Assembly (NCBI RefSeq): GCF_002893765.1
Contig: NZ_CP025938.1
Coordinates: 3,119,501 to 3,183,500 of the forward strand
Length of the DNA stretch: 64,000 bases
Direction: 5' to 3'
Source: Tamlana carrageenivorans
GTDB taxonomy: Bacteria > Bacteroidota > Bacteroidia > Flavobacteriales > Flavobacteriaceae
Both the position numbers and the translations under genes were made by a program. Positions 1 through 8,401 of this stretch are shown here, piece by piece; positions within the stretch are counted from its first letter, which is position 1, and each line of letters opens with the position of its first letter. The notes below the pieces were generated by a model, which searched no databases, was not told the DNA's origin, and saw only the letters and a list, made by a program, of their open reading frames with translations.

Positions 1-373
1 AAAAAATAATCTCCTTGGGGGCACCCATAAATTTGGCGATTAAAACCACAGAAATAACACCCACAATACATCCTACCAATTGAGAAATAATTATAGGTAT
101 GGCTTGTTTTTTAATTTTTCCTAATTGCTGATATAGGGGAACACCTAGAGCAACGATGGCAGGTTTTAATAAAAATTCAATCATACGACTGCCCTCATGG
201 TATACTTCAAAATCGATTTTGAAAACCGATAAAAAGCCAATAATCAGAATAATGGCAATTAATACAGGGTTTAAGAAAATTAACTTGGTTTTTCTCTGAA
301 GATTTTGAGCTAGAAAATAGGCTACAAACGTTAAGGTGAGAATAAATATTTCGGTATTTAGAATAGCATCCAT
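1..373 (-). CDS. lrgB: LrgB/CidB-family membrane protein (3' end cut by window edge)
   Basis: The start codon is at 373 and the gene runs off the left edge, leaving about 124 codons. The visible translation begins MDAILNTEIFILTLTF and consists of hydrophobic segments, with a glycine-rich stretch (VGCIVGVISVV) typical of LrgB/CidB/YohK proteins. It begins 3 nt after the stop of the lrgA-like gene, so the two form the usual lrgAB-type operon. The family is known from holin-like control of murein hydrolases, and in some bacteria and plants from pyruvate or glycolate transport. Which role applies here cannot be read from the sequence. Confidence 0.8.
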   Translation of the reverse strand, partial: MDAILNTEIFILTLTFVAYFLAQNLQRKTKLIFLNPVLIAIILIIGFLSVFKIDFEVYHEGSRMIEFLLKPAIVALGVPLYQQLGKIKKQAIPIIISQLVGCIVGVISVVLIAKFMGAPKEIIF

Positions 374-376
374 GGC

Positions 377-739
377 TTAAGATTTTTTACCTTTTTTAAA
401 AGTGTTTTTATGTCTCATAAACAACTGATGTGTCCAGCCTGTACAGGCAAAAACAATGACGGTGCCTAGACTAGAAGCCACAATGATAGGCCAGAAGGAG
501 GCCTCTATCAAATCTAAATACAACATAATCGCTACGCCTGGCGGTACAAAAAAGAAGGCCATGTTTTTAGTTAAAAAATGACTCAATCCGCTTACCCATA
601 CTAACTTAATCCAACCCAATTCTAACAAAATAGTTAATAGGATCATGCCAATAATACTAGAAGGCATTTTTATGCCAGTTAGATGGACTACAACCTCTCC
701 AAAAAGTAAACAGCCTAGTATAATTACGACTTGCCTCAT
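377..739 (-). CDS. lrgA: LrgA/CidA-family holin-like membrane protein
   Basis: A 120-residue, strongly hydrophobic protein with about four membrane segments. The family pattern is visible: an N-terminal segment with GEVVVHLTGIKMPSSIIGM, a proline-rich loop with FFVPPGVAIM, and a basic C-terminus (HKNTFKKGKKS). It lies directly upstream of the lrgB-like gene in the same orientation, 3 nt apart. LrgA/CidA proteins are inner-membrane partners of LrgB. They were first described as a holin/antiholin-like system and later linked to uptake of small organic acids. The pairing with LrgB supports the assignment; the physiological role is not determined. Confidence 0.85.
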   Translation of the reverse strand: MRQVVIILGCLLFGEVVVHLTGIKMPSSIIGMILLTILLELGWIKLVWVSGLSHFLTKNMAFFFVPPGVAIMLYLDLIEASFWPIIVASSLGTVIVFACTGWTHQLFMRHKNTFKKGKKS

Positions 740-890
740 GCTTTTAAACTGATTTTGTGTTACTACTTGCGAATATTATTTCCGAAAATACGATGCATCT
801 GTATAATATGCTAATAATTGTAATTTAACCTGAGGTGGCTAATAATTGTCTCATGGAAAGTGCGTTTATTTTAATGTGTGAAAACAAACT

Positions 891-923
891 AAAAAGCAGC
901 ATCAAAAAAATGATGCTGCTTTT
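891..923 (-). terminator. Terminator downstream of dnaN
   Basis: The arms AAAAGCAGCATCA (892-904) and TGATGCTGCTTTT (911-923) pair perfectly over 13 bp around a 6-nt A-rich loop. Read on the minus strand the hairpin ends in a short T run. It lies about 40 nt after the dnaN stop codon, as expected for intrinsic termination. Confidence 0.75.
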
Positions 924-964
924 CTATATTTTGAGCTAAAATTTCTTTAGACTGATTATAAAAA

Positions 965-2083
965 TTAACCGTTTAACATAACAGGCATAACTAGCATGGT
1001 AACTTGTTCGCCTTCATCTAAACCATCAACAGGTGTTAAAATTCCGGCGCGGTTTGGCATACTCATTTCTAGTTGTACATCATCCGAATTTAGGTTATTC
1101 AACATTTCAGTTAAAAAACGTGAGTTAAATCCGATTTGCATATCATCACCTTGGTAATCGCAAGTTAAACGCTCTTCGGCTTTGTTGCTGTAATCAATAT
1201 CTTCTGCAGAAATATTAAGCTCGGCGCCCGCAATTTTTAAACGAATTTGGTGTGTGGTTTTGTTAGAGAAAATACTAACACGACGTACCGAGTTTAAAAA
1301 TTGATTTCTACTAATGACCAGTTTATTCGGATTCTCTTTTGGAATAACCGCTTCGTAATTTGGGTATTTTCCATCAATTAGTCGGCAAATTAACTCTGAA
1401 TTCTCAAAGGTAAACTTGGCATTAGACTCGTTGTATTCAATGGCTACTTCGTCTTCGCTAGCGGCTAAAATACTTTTTAAAAGATTTAAAGGTTTTTTAG
1501 GCATTATAAATTCGGCAACCTGATTAGCTTTAATGTCTTCACGAGTGTATTTTACTAACTTATGCGCATCGGTAGCAACAAAAGTTAAGCCTTCTGTAGA
1601 AAACTGAAAAAAGACACCGCTCATCACAGGACGTAAATCGTCGTTACCGGCAGCAAAAATAGTTTTGCTAATAGCAGTCGCTAAAACATCGCCAGTTACT
1701 ATGGTTTTACTTGGGTCTTCTAAGGCCACGGCCTTAGGGAATTCTTTGCCATCGGCGTAAGCCAAAGCATATTTACCATGGTTAGAACTAATTTCGATGG
1801 TGTTGTTGTCTTCAACCACAAAAGTTAAAGGTTGTTCAGGGAAGGTTTTTAAAGTATCTAAGAGCAAACGCGCAGGAATAGCAATGCTACCTTGGCTATC
1901 GCTTTCAACGTCTAATTTAGAGGCCATAGTGGTTTCTAAATCACTAGCAGAAACTGTAAGTTCGTTTTGGTCTAGTTCAAACAAAAAATTATCTAAAATA
2001 GGTAAGGTGTTCGAACTGTTAATCACACCTCCTAAAACCTGTAATTGTTTTAATAAATAAGTACTTGATACTATAAATTTCAT
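965..2083 (-). CDS. dnaN: DNA polymerase III subunit beta (sliding clamp)
   Basis: A 372-residue protein of standard length for the bacterial beta clamp. It begins MKFIVSSTYLLKQLQ and shows three repeated clamp domains of roughly 120 residues each. Recognisable blocks are LPILDNFLFEL in domain 1, IFAAGNDDLRPVMSGVFF in domain 2 and SNKTTHQIRLKI in domain 3. The dimeric ring tethers the replicative polymerase and repair factors to DNA. The gene follows gldG in the same orientation after about 175 nt and is closed by its own hairpin terminator, so it is probably transcribed from its own promoter. Confidence 0.97.
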   Translation of the reverse strand: MKFIVSSTYLLKQLQVLGGVINSSNTLPILDNFLFELDQNELTVSASDLETTMASKLDVESDSQGSIAIPARLLLDTLKTFPEQPLTFVVEDNNTIEISSNHGKYALAYADGKEFPKAVALEDPSKTIVTGDVLATAISKTIFAAGNDDLRPVMSGVFFQFSTEGLTFVATDAHKLVKYTREDIKANQVAEFIMPKKPLNLLKSILAASEDEVAIEYNESNAKFTFENSELICRLIDGKYPNYEAVIPKENPNKLVISRNQFLNSVRRVSIFSNKTTHQIRLKIAGAELNISAEDIDYSNKAEERLTCDYQGDDMQIGFNSRFLTEMLNNLNSDDVQLEMSMPNRAGILTPVDGLDEGEQVTMLVMPVMLNG

Positions 2084-2212
2084 CTGAGAATATTGTGTTT
2101 GCTAAGCTGATTTTCAGTGTGTTCCTAGTTGTTTGCTTTAAAATAAAGAATTATGACCACTAAAATCATTAATAATAAATAAACCTAGCTTTTATTGACT
2201 TTATGCTTCATA

Positions 2213-2220
2213 CAAATATA
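2213..2220 (-). promoter_or_regulatory. Candidate -7 box for dnaN
   Basis: On the minus strand this octamer reads TATATTTG, a perfect match to the Bacteroidota -7 consensus TAnnTTTG, about 130 nt upstream of the dnaN start and after the gldG stop. No convincing TTG -33 element at the right spacing was found, so the call is tentative. Confidence 0.4.
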
Positions 2221-2259
2221 TTCTAAACGGCTTATATTTGGAAACAAACTTATTAACAT

Positions 2260-3927
2260 TTAAGCCGCGTATTTTTTCTTTCTAATATAGTTGAAAGTTA
2301 TTCCAAAAATAGCCAGTAAAACCAGTGGTAATAGCAGGTTTATAAGGCGCCACTTGGTTTTTTCGGTAGCTATTTTTTGCTGATCTAAAAAGGCAACGGC
2401 AATTTCTTTAGACCGAATGTTTATAAGTCCGTTGTCATCCAGTAAATAATTTACGGCATTGAGTAAAAATTCTTTATTTCCATAGGTTTGCCCGGTCCAG
2501 CGGTCGAAACCTAATTCTTGAGGCACATGTCGTATGACATCGTTTTTTATAAGGTCACCATCGGCGATAAGAATCATTTTTGTTGGTACACCTTTATCTT
2601 TTGAATTTGAAAGCTCAAAAGGCTTGATGCGGTTGCTATAAACCGAGTTGAATGTGCCTTCGAGTAACACGGCTAAATTTTGGTTTCCAGCATTAAAAAG
2701 TTGCGGATTTTGTTCCTTAGTAACCAGTTCTAAACTAATTTTTCTTGGGGTGCCTTCTAATTTTGTTAGGGGTGCCGATTGTAATAGAATGGTTTTTTTG
2801 ATATTATTTTTTAGGGTGTCGATAGGATTAGCAAAATCAAACTTTACTAAGTTTAAATTGTTTACTATCGGGTGGTTGCTCTGGCTACCTGCAAGCGGGG
2901 AGTAGGGCCATTGCAAATGCTGAAACTGCGATTGGCTCCCTTCGCCAATGGCTAAAGTAATGGGTGCCGAATATAGAGTGCTTACCATTTCTGGATTCAC
3001 TCGAGCACCATATTTGAAGAAAAAATCGGTTAAATTCAAGTCTCTAGGGATAGCCACGTTACTGCCGTTAGCGTTGTATAAACTGTCTTTTTCCATGGCA
3101 ATGGCATCGATAAGCCATAAGCTTTTGCCGCCGTTCATGGTATATTGATCTAAAACGTATTTCTCTTCTTCGGAAAAAGCTTCGGTGGGTTTCGCCGAGA
3201 TAATCAAATCGTAGGCCTCTAAGTCTTGAAGTATTTTTTGCGGATTACTAGCAATGCTATCCAAGGTAAAGGGCGCAATAAAATAGTAGCTACCTATTTT
3301 TTTTACAAAATCGGCGATGTATCGATCTTCAAGTTGTTTGTTACCTTTTAATATGGCAATTTTACTCTTTTTAGGGGTGGTTAGTTTGCTAAAACCATCG
3401 GCAAAAGCATATTCCAGATGCTGCACCGAATTGCTTACCAATTCCTGCTGGGTGGCTCCAATTTTATTTTTTACTAACGGAATAATAACCGTTTGGTCGT
3501 TATAGCTGGCAAGGGCCCAAGGAAAAATTATGGCCTTTGACGATTTACCACTTTCGGTAACACTTAATTGCATAGGGGTTAAACCACGTTGAGTGAGTTG
3601 TTGTATGTTACGCTCGCGGGTGGCTTCATCTTCAACAGGGTTGATAAAGTTGAAAATAATGTTTTTGTTTTCAGCCGAAAACTCTTCAAGAAGTTGCTGG
3701 GTTTCATTCTTTAAGCGTCTAAATTCCGAAGGAAAATCATCACCCTCCAAGAATACATCAATAATAAGTGGCGCATCTACATCTTTTATAATTTCAATGG
3801 CTGAAGAGCTTAAGGTATAACGTTTATCGGCTGTTAAATCAAAACGTTCAAAAACAAAACTGCTTATGAGGTTAATCCCAATTAAGGCAATTACAAGAAG
3901 GGCTATATTTTTGATTGTGTTATTCAA
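2260..3927 (-). CDS. gldG: Gliding motility ABC transporter auxiliary protein GldG
   Basis: A 555-residue protein with an N-terminal membrane helix (about residues 8-27), a large extracytoplasmic region and a C-terminal helix (about 525-548) followed by basic residues. It carries the GldG/ABC_transp_aux signature after the first helix (RFDLTADKRYTLSSSAIEI) and a DUF4350-like region. In flavobacteria GldF and GldG work with the ATPase GldA in an ABC complex needed for gliding and linked to type IX secretion. The start overlaps the preceding 161-aa gene by 8 nt, so it is translated from the gldF-led operon. GldA is not encoded in this window. Confidence 0.93.
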   Translation of the reverse strand: MNNTIKNIALLVIALIGINLISSFVFERFDLTADKRYTLSSSAIEIIKDVDAPLIIDVFLEGDDFPSEFRRLKNETQQLLEEFSAENKNIIFNFINPVEDEATRERNIQQLTQRGLTPMQLSVTESGKSSKAIIFPWALASYNDQTVIIPLVKNKIGATQQELVSNSVQHLEYAFADGFSKLTTPKKSKIAILKGNKQLEDRYIADFVKKIGSYYFIAPFTLDSIASNPQKILQDLEAYDLIISAKPTEAFSEEEKYVLDQYTMNGGKSLWLIDAIAMEKDSLYNANGSNVAIPRDLNLTDFFFKYGARVNPEMVSTLYSAPITLAIGEGSQSQFQHLQWPYSPLAGSQSNHPIVNNLNLVKFDFANPIDTLKNNIKKTILLQSAPLTKLEGTPRKISLELVTKEQNPQLFNAGNQNLAVLLEGTFNSVYSNRIKPFELSNSKDKGVPTKMILIADGDLIKNDVIRHVPQELGFDRWTGQTYGNKEFLLNAVNYLLDDNGLINIRSKEIAVAFLDQQKIATEKTKWRLINLLLPLVLLAIFGITFNYIRKKKYAA

Positions 3928-4405
3928 AGGTTTTCTCTAATTTGTAGGTTCTTAGGGCTGTTACTTTATTGTTAGTAAACAGTAATTCAATACATTCTTG
4001 ATCTTTATTAAAAGCGCCAGGTTTAAATCCTAAATTATAATTCCATTGGTCTTCAGAATTGGCTTTGATGCTGTCATTCCAGCCATACCATTCGCTTTCA
4101 CCAAGTAGCTGTTTCACCTCAATTTTAGATTTCCCAATAAGTAAACTGTCTTCTAGAATATTATGGAGCATTTCAAAACGCAACTCAGGATCTTCCTCCC
4201 AAGCTTCAGCATTAAAATACTTTTCATGATGGTAGTTGCTAAAAATATTGATAATAGGATAAAAAACATAAAAGTACACCAAGGGTGTTAAAGCCAAACT
4301 AACTATTAAAGTAAGCCATTTGCGTTTGTCTATAGTGTTAACAAACAACCAAACCAGAACGAATACAATAAGTAATGAGATAATAAAAAGTGGAGTTAAA
4401 ACCAT
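3920..4405 (-). CDS. Hypothetical membrane-anchored protein between gldF and gldG
   Basis: A 161-residue protein not recognised as a named family. Two hydrophobic helices (about 5-25 and 32-55) are followed by a soluble acidic domain with the sequence LLGESEWYGWNDS and a C-terminal stretch LELLFTNNKVTALRTYK-like. This resembles small SmpA/OmlA-type periplasmic domains in general pattern only. It starts 2 nt downstream of gldF and overlaps gldG by 8 nt, so it is co-translated with them. In flavobacterial genomes I know, gldF and gldG are usually adjacent; this insertion suggests an accessory component or lineage-specific gene. Confidence 0.75.
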   Translation of the reverse strand: MVLTPLFIISLLIVFVLVWLFVNTIDKRKWLTLIVSLALTPLVYFYVFYPIINIFSNYHHEKYFNAEAWEEDPELRFEMLHNILEDSLLIGKSKIEVKQLLGESEWYGWNDSIKANSEDQWNYNLGFKPGAFNKDQECIELLFTNNKVTALRTYKLEKTFE

Positions 4406-4407
4406 GG

Positions 4408-5121
4408 TTATGCTTTGTTCAAATTTATTTTAGTGAGCATTAAAAAGAAAAGCATTAAGCTTATAAAATAGACCAAATCTCTCGTGTCAATTACACCACG
4501 GCTCATGCTTTTAAAATGCGCGCTCATGCCTAATTGATTAATAAAATCATTAGAAAGGAAGTCGGCAACACCTTCAAAACCGATATAAAAAATAAAGCAT
4601 ATAAAAACCGCCGTAATAAAAGCTACAATTTGATTGTCGGATAAAGTCGATGAAAATACGCCAATAGCGGTATAAGCCGCGATGAGAAATAGGAGTCCGA
4701 AATACGATCCAATAGTGCTGCCCATATCTAAATTTCCAACAGAATTCCCAAGTTGGTAAACCGTATAAACGTATAGTAAGCTAGGTATAAGCGCTATAAG
4801 AATAAGCACAAAAGCACCAAAATATTTCCCTAAAACAATATGGAATAATGAAATAGGCTTGGTAAGTAATAGCTCCAAAGTGCCTTGTTTTTTTTCATCC
4901 GAAAAACTACGCATCGTCACGGCCGGAATTAAGAAAATTAAAATCCATGGTGTTAATAGGAAAAAAGAAGACAAATCGGCAAAACCATAATCTAGTATGT
5001 TAAATTCCCCCTTAAACAACCACAGAAATAAACCGTTAAGCGTTAAAAAAATAGCAATAACCAAATATCCAATTGGCGAGGCAAAAAATGAATTTATTTC
5101 TTTTCTTAATATGGCGAACAT
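4408..5121 (-). CDS. gldF: Gliding motility ABC transporter permease GldF
   Basis: A 237-residue ABC-2 type permease with six hydrophobic segments. It begins MFAILRKEINSFFASPIGYLVIAIFL, as GldF proteins do, and contains the ABC-2 permease stretch MRSFSDEKKQGTLELLLTKPIS. It would form the membrane channel of the GldAFG complex. It is the first gene of the gldF-(161 aa)-gldG operon. The sequence directly upstream of its start codon is an array of heptamer repeats (5130-5187), so its leader or promoter has an unusual structure. Confidence 0.93.
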   Translation of the reverse strand: MFAILRKEINSFFASPIGYLVIAIFLTLNGLFLWLFKGEFNILDYGFADLSSFFLLTPWILIFLIPAVTMRSFSDEKKQGTLELLLTKPISLFHIVLGKYFGAFVLILIALIPSLLYVYTVYQLGNSVGNLDMGSTIGSYFGLLFLIAAYTAIGVFSSTLSDNQIVAFITAVFICFIFYIGFEGVADFLSNDFINQLGMSAHFKSMSRGVIDTRDLVYFISLMLFFLMLTKINLNKA

Positions 5122-5129
5122 TTAGTTTT

Positions 5130-5187
5130 GTTAAAAGTTAAAAGTTAAAAGTTAAAAGTTAAAAGTTAAAAGTTAAAAGTTAAAAGT
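5130..5187. repeat. Tandem heptamer array GTTAAAA upstream of gldF
   Basis: About eight perfect copies of the 7-bp unit GTTAAAA lie head to tail and end 9 nt before the gldF start codon. A second short array of TAGTTAC units follows (5191-5215), then CT-rich low-complexity sequence to about 5335. No gene is visible in 5122-5360. Heptamer copy changes would alter leader length or promoter spacing but not a reading frame. Confidence 0.9.
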
Positions 5188-5360
5188 TTCTACTAGTTAC
5201 TAGTTACTAGTTACTGGTTGTTGGCTTCCTTCACCAGTCATCTGGCATCCGTCATTCTTCACCTGTCTTCCGTCATTGTTCATCTGCCACTTTTCTCCCG
5301 TCTCCTGTCATCCGTCTCCCGTTATTTTTCACTACCCTAACAAACATACCCTTTTTATTA

Positions 5361-6257
5361 TTATTCGAAATCAGAAATTTTATGTACCTGTTGCGGGTAA
5401 TCCACATCTTCCAAATTAATAGGATCCGGAATAAACTTAATGCTTATTGAGTCCATGAGACCTAGTCCAAGTAAGGTAGAAGCACTACCCACGGTGGCGC
5501 TATTACTTTTATAAACCGCAATTTCTAAAAAATTCCCAGAATTAAAAACCACTAACCGTCTACCTTCATCATGGCGTTTGTTTTCAGGAATGTCAAAATT
5601 AACAATATCACTGTATTTATGATATATCTTTTTAAACGTGTAATGGCGTGCCGTAATCTCAAAACGCCTTCCTTTTTGTATCCTTTCAAAAAAATGACGC
5701 TTAATATTGGTTACCACATTTCCGTAGTTATCAATATAAATCACCGAGCCAATAATTTGGGTTTTATCGTCATTAACGTAGGGCGTAATGTTTTTAATAG
5801 GCTTAATACTCGAAATGTTTTTGCCTATAACGTCTAGCGTACCGCCACGAGCAATATGGCAGGCCACTTGCACAAATACATCTAATACGGTAAAACTGCT
5901 TCTTATTTTATCGTGAATATTAATTTCCACAATCTGTTCGGGAGCAATTTCCGAGCAAATCATGCTCATAATACCATTGTTAGCACAAACAAAATAATGC
6001 CCATCTAGTTTAACCGCGATGTGTTTGTTTTCCGGATTTAACTCCGAATCAATACCAATAATATGTATGGTGCCTTTAGGAAAACTTTTGTATGCATTTT
6101 GTATGATGTAAGCCGCCTCAGGAATGTTAAAAGGCGATACAGCATGTGAGATATCAACAATCTTAACATCAGAAAGTTCGCTGTAAATAGCACCTCGTGT
6201 AGCGCCAGCAAAGTAGTCTTTCTCCCCAAAATCGGTTGTTAGTGTTATAATTGCCAT
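5361..6257 (-). CDS. SAM hydrolase / SAM hydroxide adenosyltransferase family protein
   Basis: A 298-residue protein from the ATG at 6257; a TTG two codons earlier is less likely. It starts MAIITLTTDFG followed by KDYFAGATRGA, the conserved N-terminal motif of the DUF62/SAM_HAT family, and contains FVCANNGIMS and, further on, VIYIDNYGNVVTN, which starts the C-terminal domain. Characterised relatives hydrolyse S-adenosylmethionine to adenosine and methionine, and related halogenases use halide instead. I see no evidence for the halogenase variant. It is a single gene, divergent from the phoH-like gene. Confidence 0.87.
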   Translation of the reverse strand: MAIITLTTDFGEKDYFAGATRGAIYSELSDVKIVDISHAVSPFNIPEAAYIIQNAYKSFPKGTIHIIGIDSELNPENKHIAVKLDGHYFVCANNGIMSMICSEIAPEQIVEINIHDKIRSSFTVLDVFVQVACHIARGGTLDVIGKNISSIKPIKNITPYVNDDKTQIIGSVIYIDNYGNVVTNIKRHFFERIQKGRRFEITARHYTFKKIYHKYSDIVNFDIPENKRHDEGRRLVVFNSGNFLEIAVYKSNSATVGSASTLLGLGLMDSISIKFIPDPINLEDVDYPQQVHKISDFE

Positions 6258-6477
6258 GGGCAAATTGTTGATATGTTTTTAAGGTTAAGTCCCCCAATTT
6301 TACTTAAATTTGAGAGAGTCCTGAATAAGATACAAACCTACAAATTTTCATTTTCGTTTTTATAATTTAAATGAAAAATATAAGGCCATAAAAACTTATT
6401 CATTAAATTAGAAGCATAGAAAAAAATAGAAAACAACAGAACAGCTATTCATAAAATTTTAACCTAAAACCACGCCT

Positions 6478-7431
6478 TTGAACGAAATTATCATCGAACT
6501 TGAAGAGATTTCTCCAAAAGATTTTTTTGGAGCCCAAAACACGAATATTGAACTTCTAAAAAAGTACTTTCCTAAATTAAAAATTGTAGCCCGCGGAAAT
6601 AAAATTAAAGCTTTTGGCGATGAAGAATTGCTGGAAGAATTTGATAGACGCCTCACCATGCTCCTAAAGCATTTTGCAAAATATAATAAGCTCGACGAAA
6701 ATGCTATCGAGCGTGTTTTAACCAGCCAAAGTAGCGATGATTATACCACCTCCGAAAAAAGTGGCGAAGTCATCGTGCATGGGGTTAGCGGCCGACTCAT
6801 AAAAGCCCAAACGCCAAATCAGCGTAAAATGGTAGAGCTTATGCGTAAAAACGATATGGTTTTTGCTATTGGGCCAGCAGGAACAGGAAAAACCTATACC
6901 GGTGTGGCCTTGGCGGTTCAAGCCTTAAAAAACAAGGAAGTTAAGCGTATCATTTTAACCCGTCCAGCCGTAGAGGCAGGAGAGAATTTAGGATTCCTTC
7001 CGGGCGATTTAAAAGAGAAATTGGACCCTTACATGCAGCCTTTATATGATGCCTTAAGGGATATGATTGCTCCCGAAAAACTCGCGCATTATATCGAAAA
7101 CGGTACCATTCAAATCGCGCCATTGGCCTTTATGCGCGGGCGTACCTTGGATAACGCCTTCGTGATTTTAGATGAAGGGCAAAACACCACTCACGCCCAA
7201 ATGAAAATGTTTTTAACCCGTATGGGAAAAAACGCCAAGTTTCTGTTAACGGGCGATCCTGGGCAAATCGATTTGCCGCGCCGTACCATTTCCGGACTTA
7301 AAGAAGCCTTACTCATCTTAAAAAATGTAGAAGGTGTAGGCATGATTTTCTTAGACGATAAAGATGTTATTCGTCACAAACTCGTTAAAAAAGTCATTGA
7401 AGCCTATAAAAGCATTGAAAACGCCGATTAA
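6478..7431 (+). CDS. PhoH-family ATPase
   Basis: A 317-residue protein starting at a TTG (6478), which gives the family-typical N-terminus MNEIIIELEEISPKDFFG. A KH-like N-terminal part (about 1-80) is followed by the PhoH ATPase domain with Walker A GPAGTGKT, the motif RPAVEAGENLGFLPG, and Walker B VILDEGQNTTHAQMKMFLTR. The TGDPGQIDLP block is also present. The family (YbeZ-like) is associated with RNA metabolism and ribosome maturation, often with YbeY, which is not in this window. The gene ends with a strong hairpin terminator about 170 nt downstream. Confidence 0.95.
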   Translation: MNEIIIELEEISPKDFFGAQNTNIELLKKYFPKLKIVARGNKIKAFGDEELLEEFDRRLTMLLKHFAKYNKLDENAIERVLTSQSSDDYTTSEKSGEVIVHGVSGRLIKAQTPNQRKMVELMRKNDMVFAIGPAGTGKTYTGVALAVQALKNKEVKRIILTRPAVEAGENLGFLPGDLKEKLDPYMQPLYDALRDMIAPEKLAHYIENGTIQIAPLAFMRGRTLDNAFVILDEGQNTTHAQMKMFLTRMGKNAKFLLTGDPGQIDLPRRTISGLKEALLILKNVEGVGMIFLDDKDVIRHKLVKKVIEAYKSIENAD

Positions 7432-7454
7432 AGATATCATAATTTTTTTCAAGA

Positions 7455-7560
7455 GCAGAGACCTGCTTTCCGTTTTATCTTTTTCGCCCTTTAAGGGGCA
7501 AAAAAGGATGCCACTGCAATCAGGGCTAGGGGCAGGAGCATAAAGTTAAAGACCGGAAAA
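7455..7560 (+). ncRNA. Candidate structured RNA in the phoH 3' region (unassigned)
   Basis: A gene-free stretch with nested pairing. The inner hairpin joins TCTTTTT plus GCCC (7478-7489) with GGGGC plus AAAAAAGG (7495-7507), and an outer CCTGC (7462-7466) can pair with GCAGG (7532-7536). The GC content is higher than in the surrounding spacer. I cannot assign it to a known RNA family. It may be a 3' UTR structure of phoH or a small RNA ending at the terminator at 7604-7643. Confidence 0.3.
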
Positions 7561-7603
7561 ACCATGATACTTGGTTGATAACATTAAATAATTAAAAAAC
7601 ATG

Positions 7604-7643
7604 AAAGATGATGGTTGTGAATCACATGCCATCATCTTTTTTT
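7604..7643 (+). terminator. Intrinsic terminator downstream of the phoH-like gene
   Basis: The arms AAAGATGATGG (7604-7614) and CCATCATCTTT (7629-7639) pair perfectly; an inner TGTG/CACA extends the stem. A T run follows immediately. This closes the phoH transcript. Confidence 0.85.
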
Positions 7644-7750
7644 AAGTTTAGCCTCTAAAATTGTATAGATTTTGATTTTTGAGTTGATTTAAAAATTTTA
7701 TAGGAGTATATGTTTGATATGCTTCTGTTGGCTGTAATTTGAGACCCTAA

Positions 7751-8143
7751 ATGAATAAAACCGAAAGAATAATTTATGCAATTATTTTCTACTCGATAGG
7801 ATTTTTTTTAAATAGTATTTATAGACCTTATGTTTATTCGAATGAAATTAATGATTTTGGAATAGCAGATATGGGAAATAATATTGTATTCGTTCCAGGT
7901 GTCTATTTTTTGTTAAGTTTAATTTCAAAAAAACCAATTAAAGGAATTTATAAAGATATTTTTATTCACACTTCCTTCTTAATATTTTTTGAGGTACTGT
8001 CTTTATTTATAAATGGAATTGGAACATTTGACTTTAAAGATATTTTTGCTTTATTAATCGGAGCTGGAATTACATATTTAATAGTTAGATTAAGAACGAA
8101 TGATTTAACAGAATTAAAAGATGATTTTCTTGAAATAGAATAA
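7751..8143 (+). CDS. Small hypothetical membrane protein
   Basis: A 130-residue protein with about four hydrophobic segments (near residues 7-25, 45-60, 70-90 and 95-112) and an acidic C-terminus (LTELKDDFLEIE). I do not recognise a family. The gene is more AT-rich than its neighbours and lies in the accessory island between phoH and purC. Its stop codon is followed within 10 nt by a long imperfect palindrome (8149-8293). The sequence TTGGCTGTAA just upstream of its start is an inverted partial copy of TACAGCCAA at the start of that palindrome, so the gene looks like a discrete inserted unit. Confidence 0.6.
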   Translation: MNKTERIIYAIIFYSIGFFLNSIYRPYVYSNEINDFGIADMGNNIVFVPGVYFLLSLISKKPIKGIYKDIFIHTSFLIFFEVLSLFINGIGTFDFKDIFALLIGAGITYLIVRLRTNDLTELKDDFLEIE

Positions 8144-8148
8144 AAAAC

Positions 8149-8293
8149 TACAGCCAACAACGTGTATAATTAATTGCTTTGGCAAGTGGTTATTTAGAAA
8201 ATTCCTTCGGAATTTTATCGCGTTCGTTTTTGTTTACTAAATTAGTTGTTGAAACACGCCACTAATCATACACAAACACGTTACCAGCATGCA
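8149..8293. repeat. Long imperfect palindromic element after the 130-aa gene
   Basis: The outer arms AACGTGTATAATTAATTG (from 8159) and the right part CTAATCATACACAAACACGTT (two pieces, 8261-8282) are complementary with an interruption. Inside lies a perfect 8-bp hairpin, AAAATTCC (8198-8205) and GGAATTTT (8209-8216). The element ends GTTACCAGCATGC. Its position, gene followed at once by an imperfect palindrome, recalls 3' recombination sites of gene cassettes, but the integron core motifs GTTRRRY/RYYYAAC are not cleanly present. No gene lies in 8144-8401. Confidence 0.55.
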
Positions 8294-8401
8294 ATAGTGA
8301 CGGCCGTGCAACGAACAAGAAGTTATTTGACGCAAAATAAGCAACGATTAATTTTGATTTGCGACAAATAAAGGTTGTTTTCGTTGCAAATAATGCATTG
8401 A

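Noticed and set aside
1797..2060. Plus-strand open frame opposite dnaN
   Set aside because: It lies entirely inside the clear dnaN coding sequence on the other strand and encodes no recognisable protein; likewise other opposite-strand frames inside gldG, acs, DUF294, the carboxylase and terminase genes.
5130..5215. CRISPR array
   Set aside because: The repeats are 7-bp units with no spacers, which is simple sequence repetition; the same holds for 38623-38658 and 40262-40299.
5361..6257. Fluorinase/chlorinase assignment for the SAM-dependent gene
   Set aside because: The general SAM hydroxide adenosyltransferase pattern is present, and nothing specific to halogenases could be recognised.
8149..8293. 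True integron attC site
   Set aside because: The core motifs GTTRRRY and RYYYAAC are not clearly present and no integron integrase is in the window.
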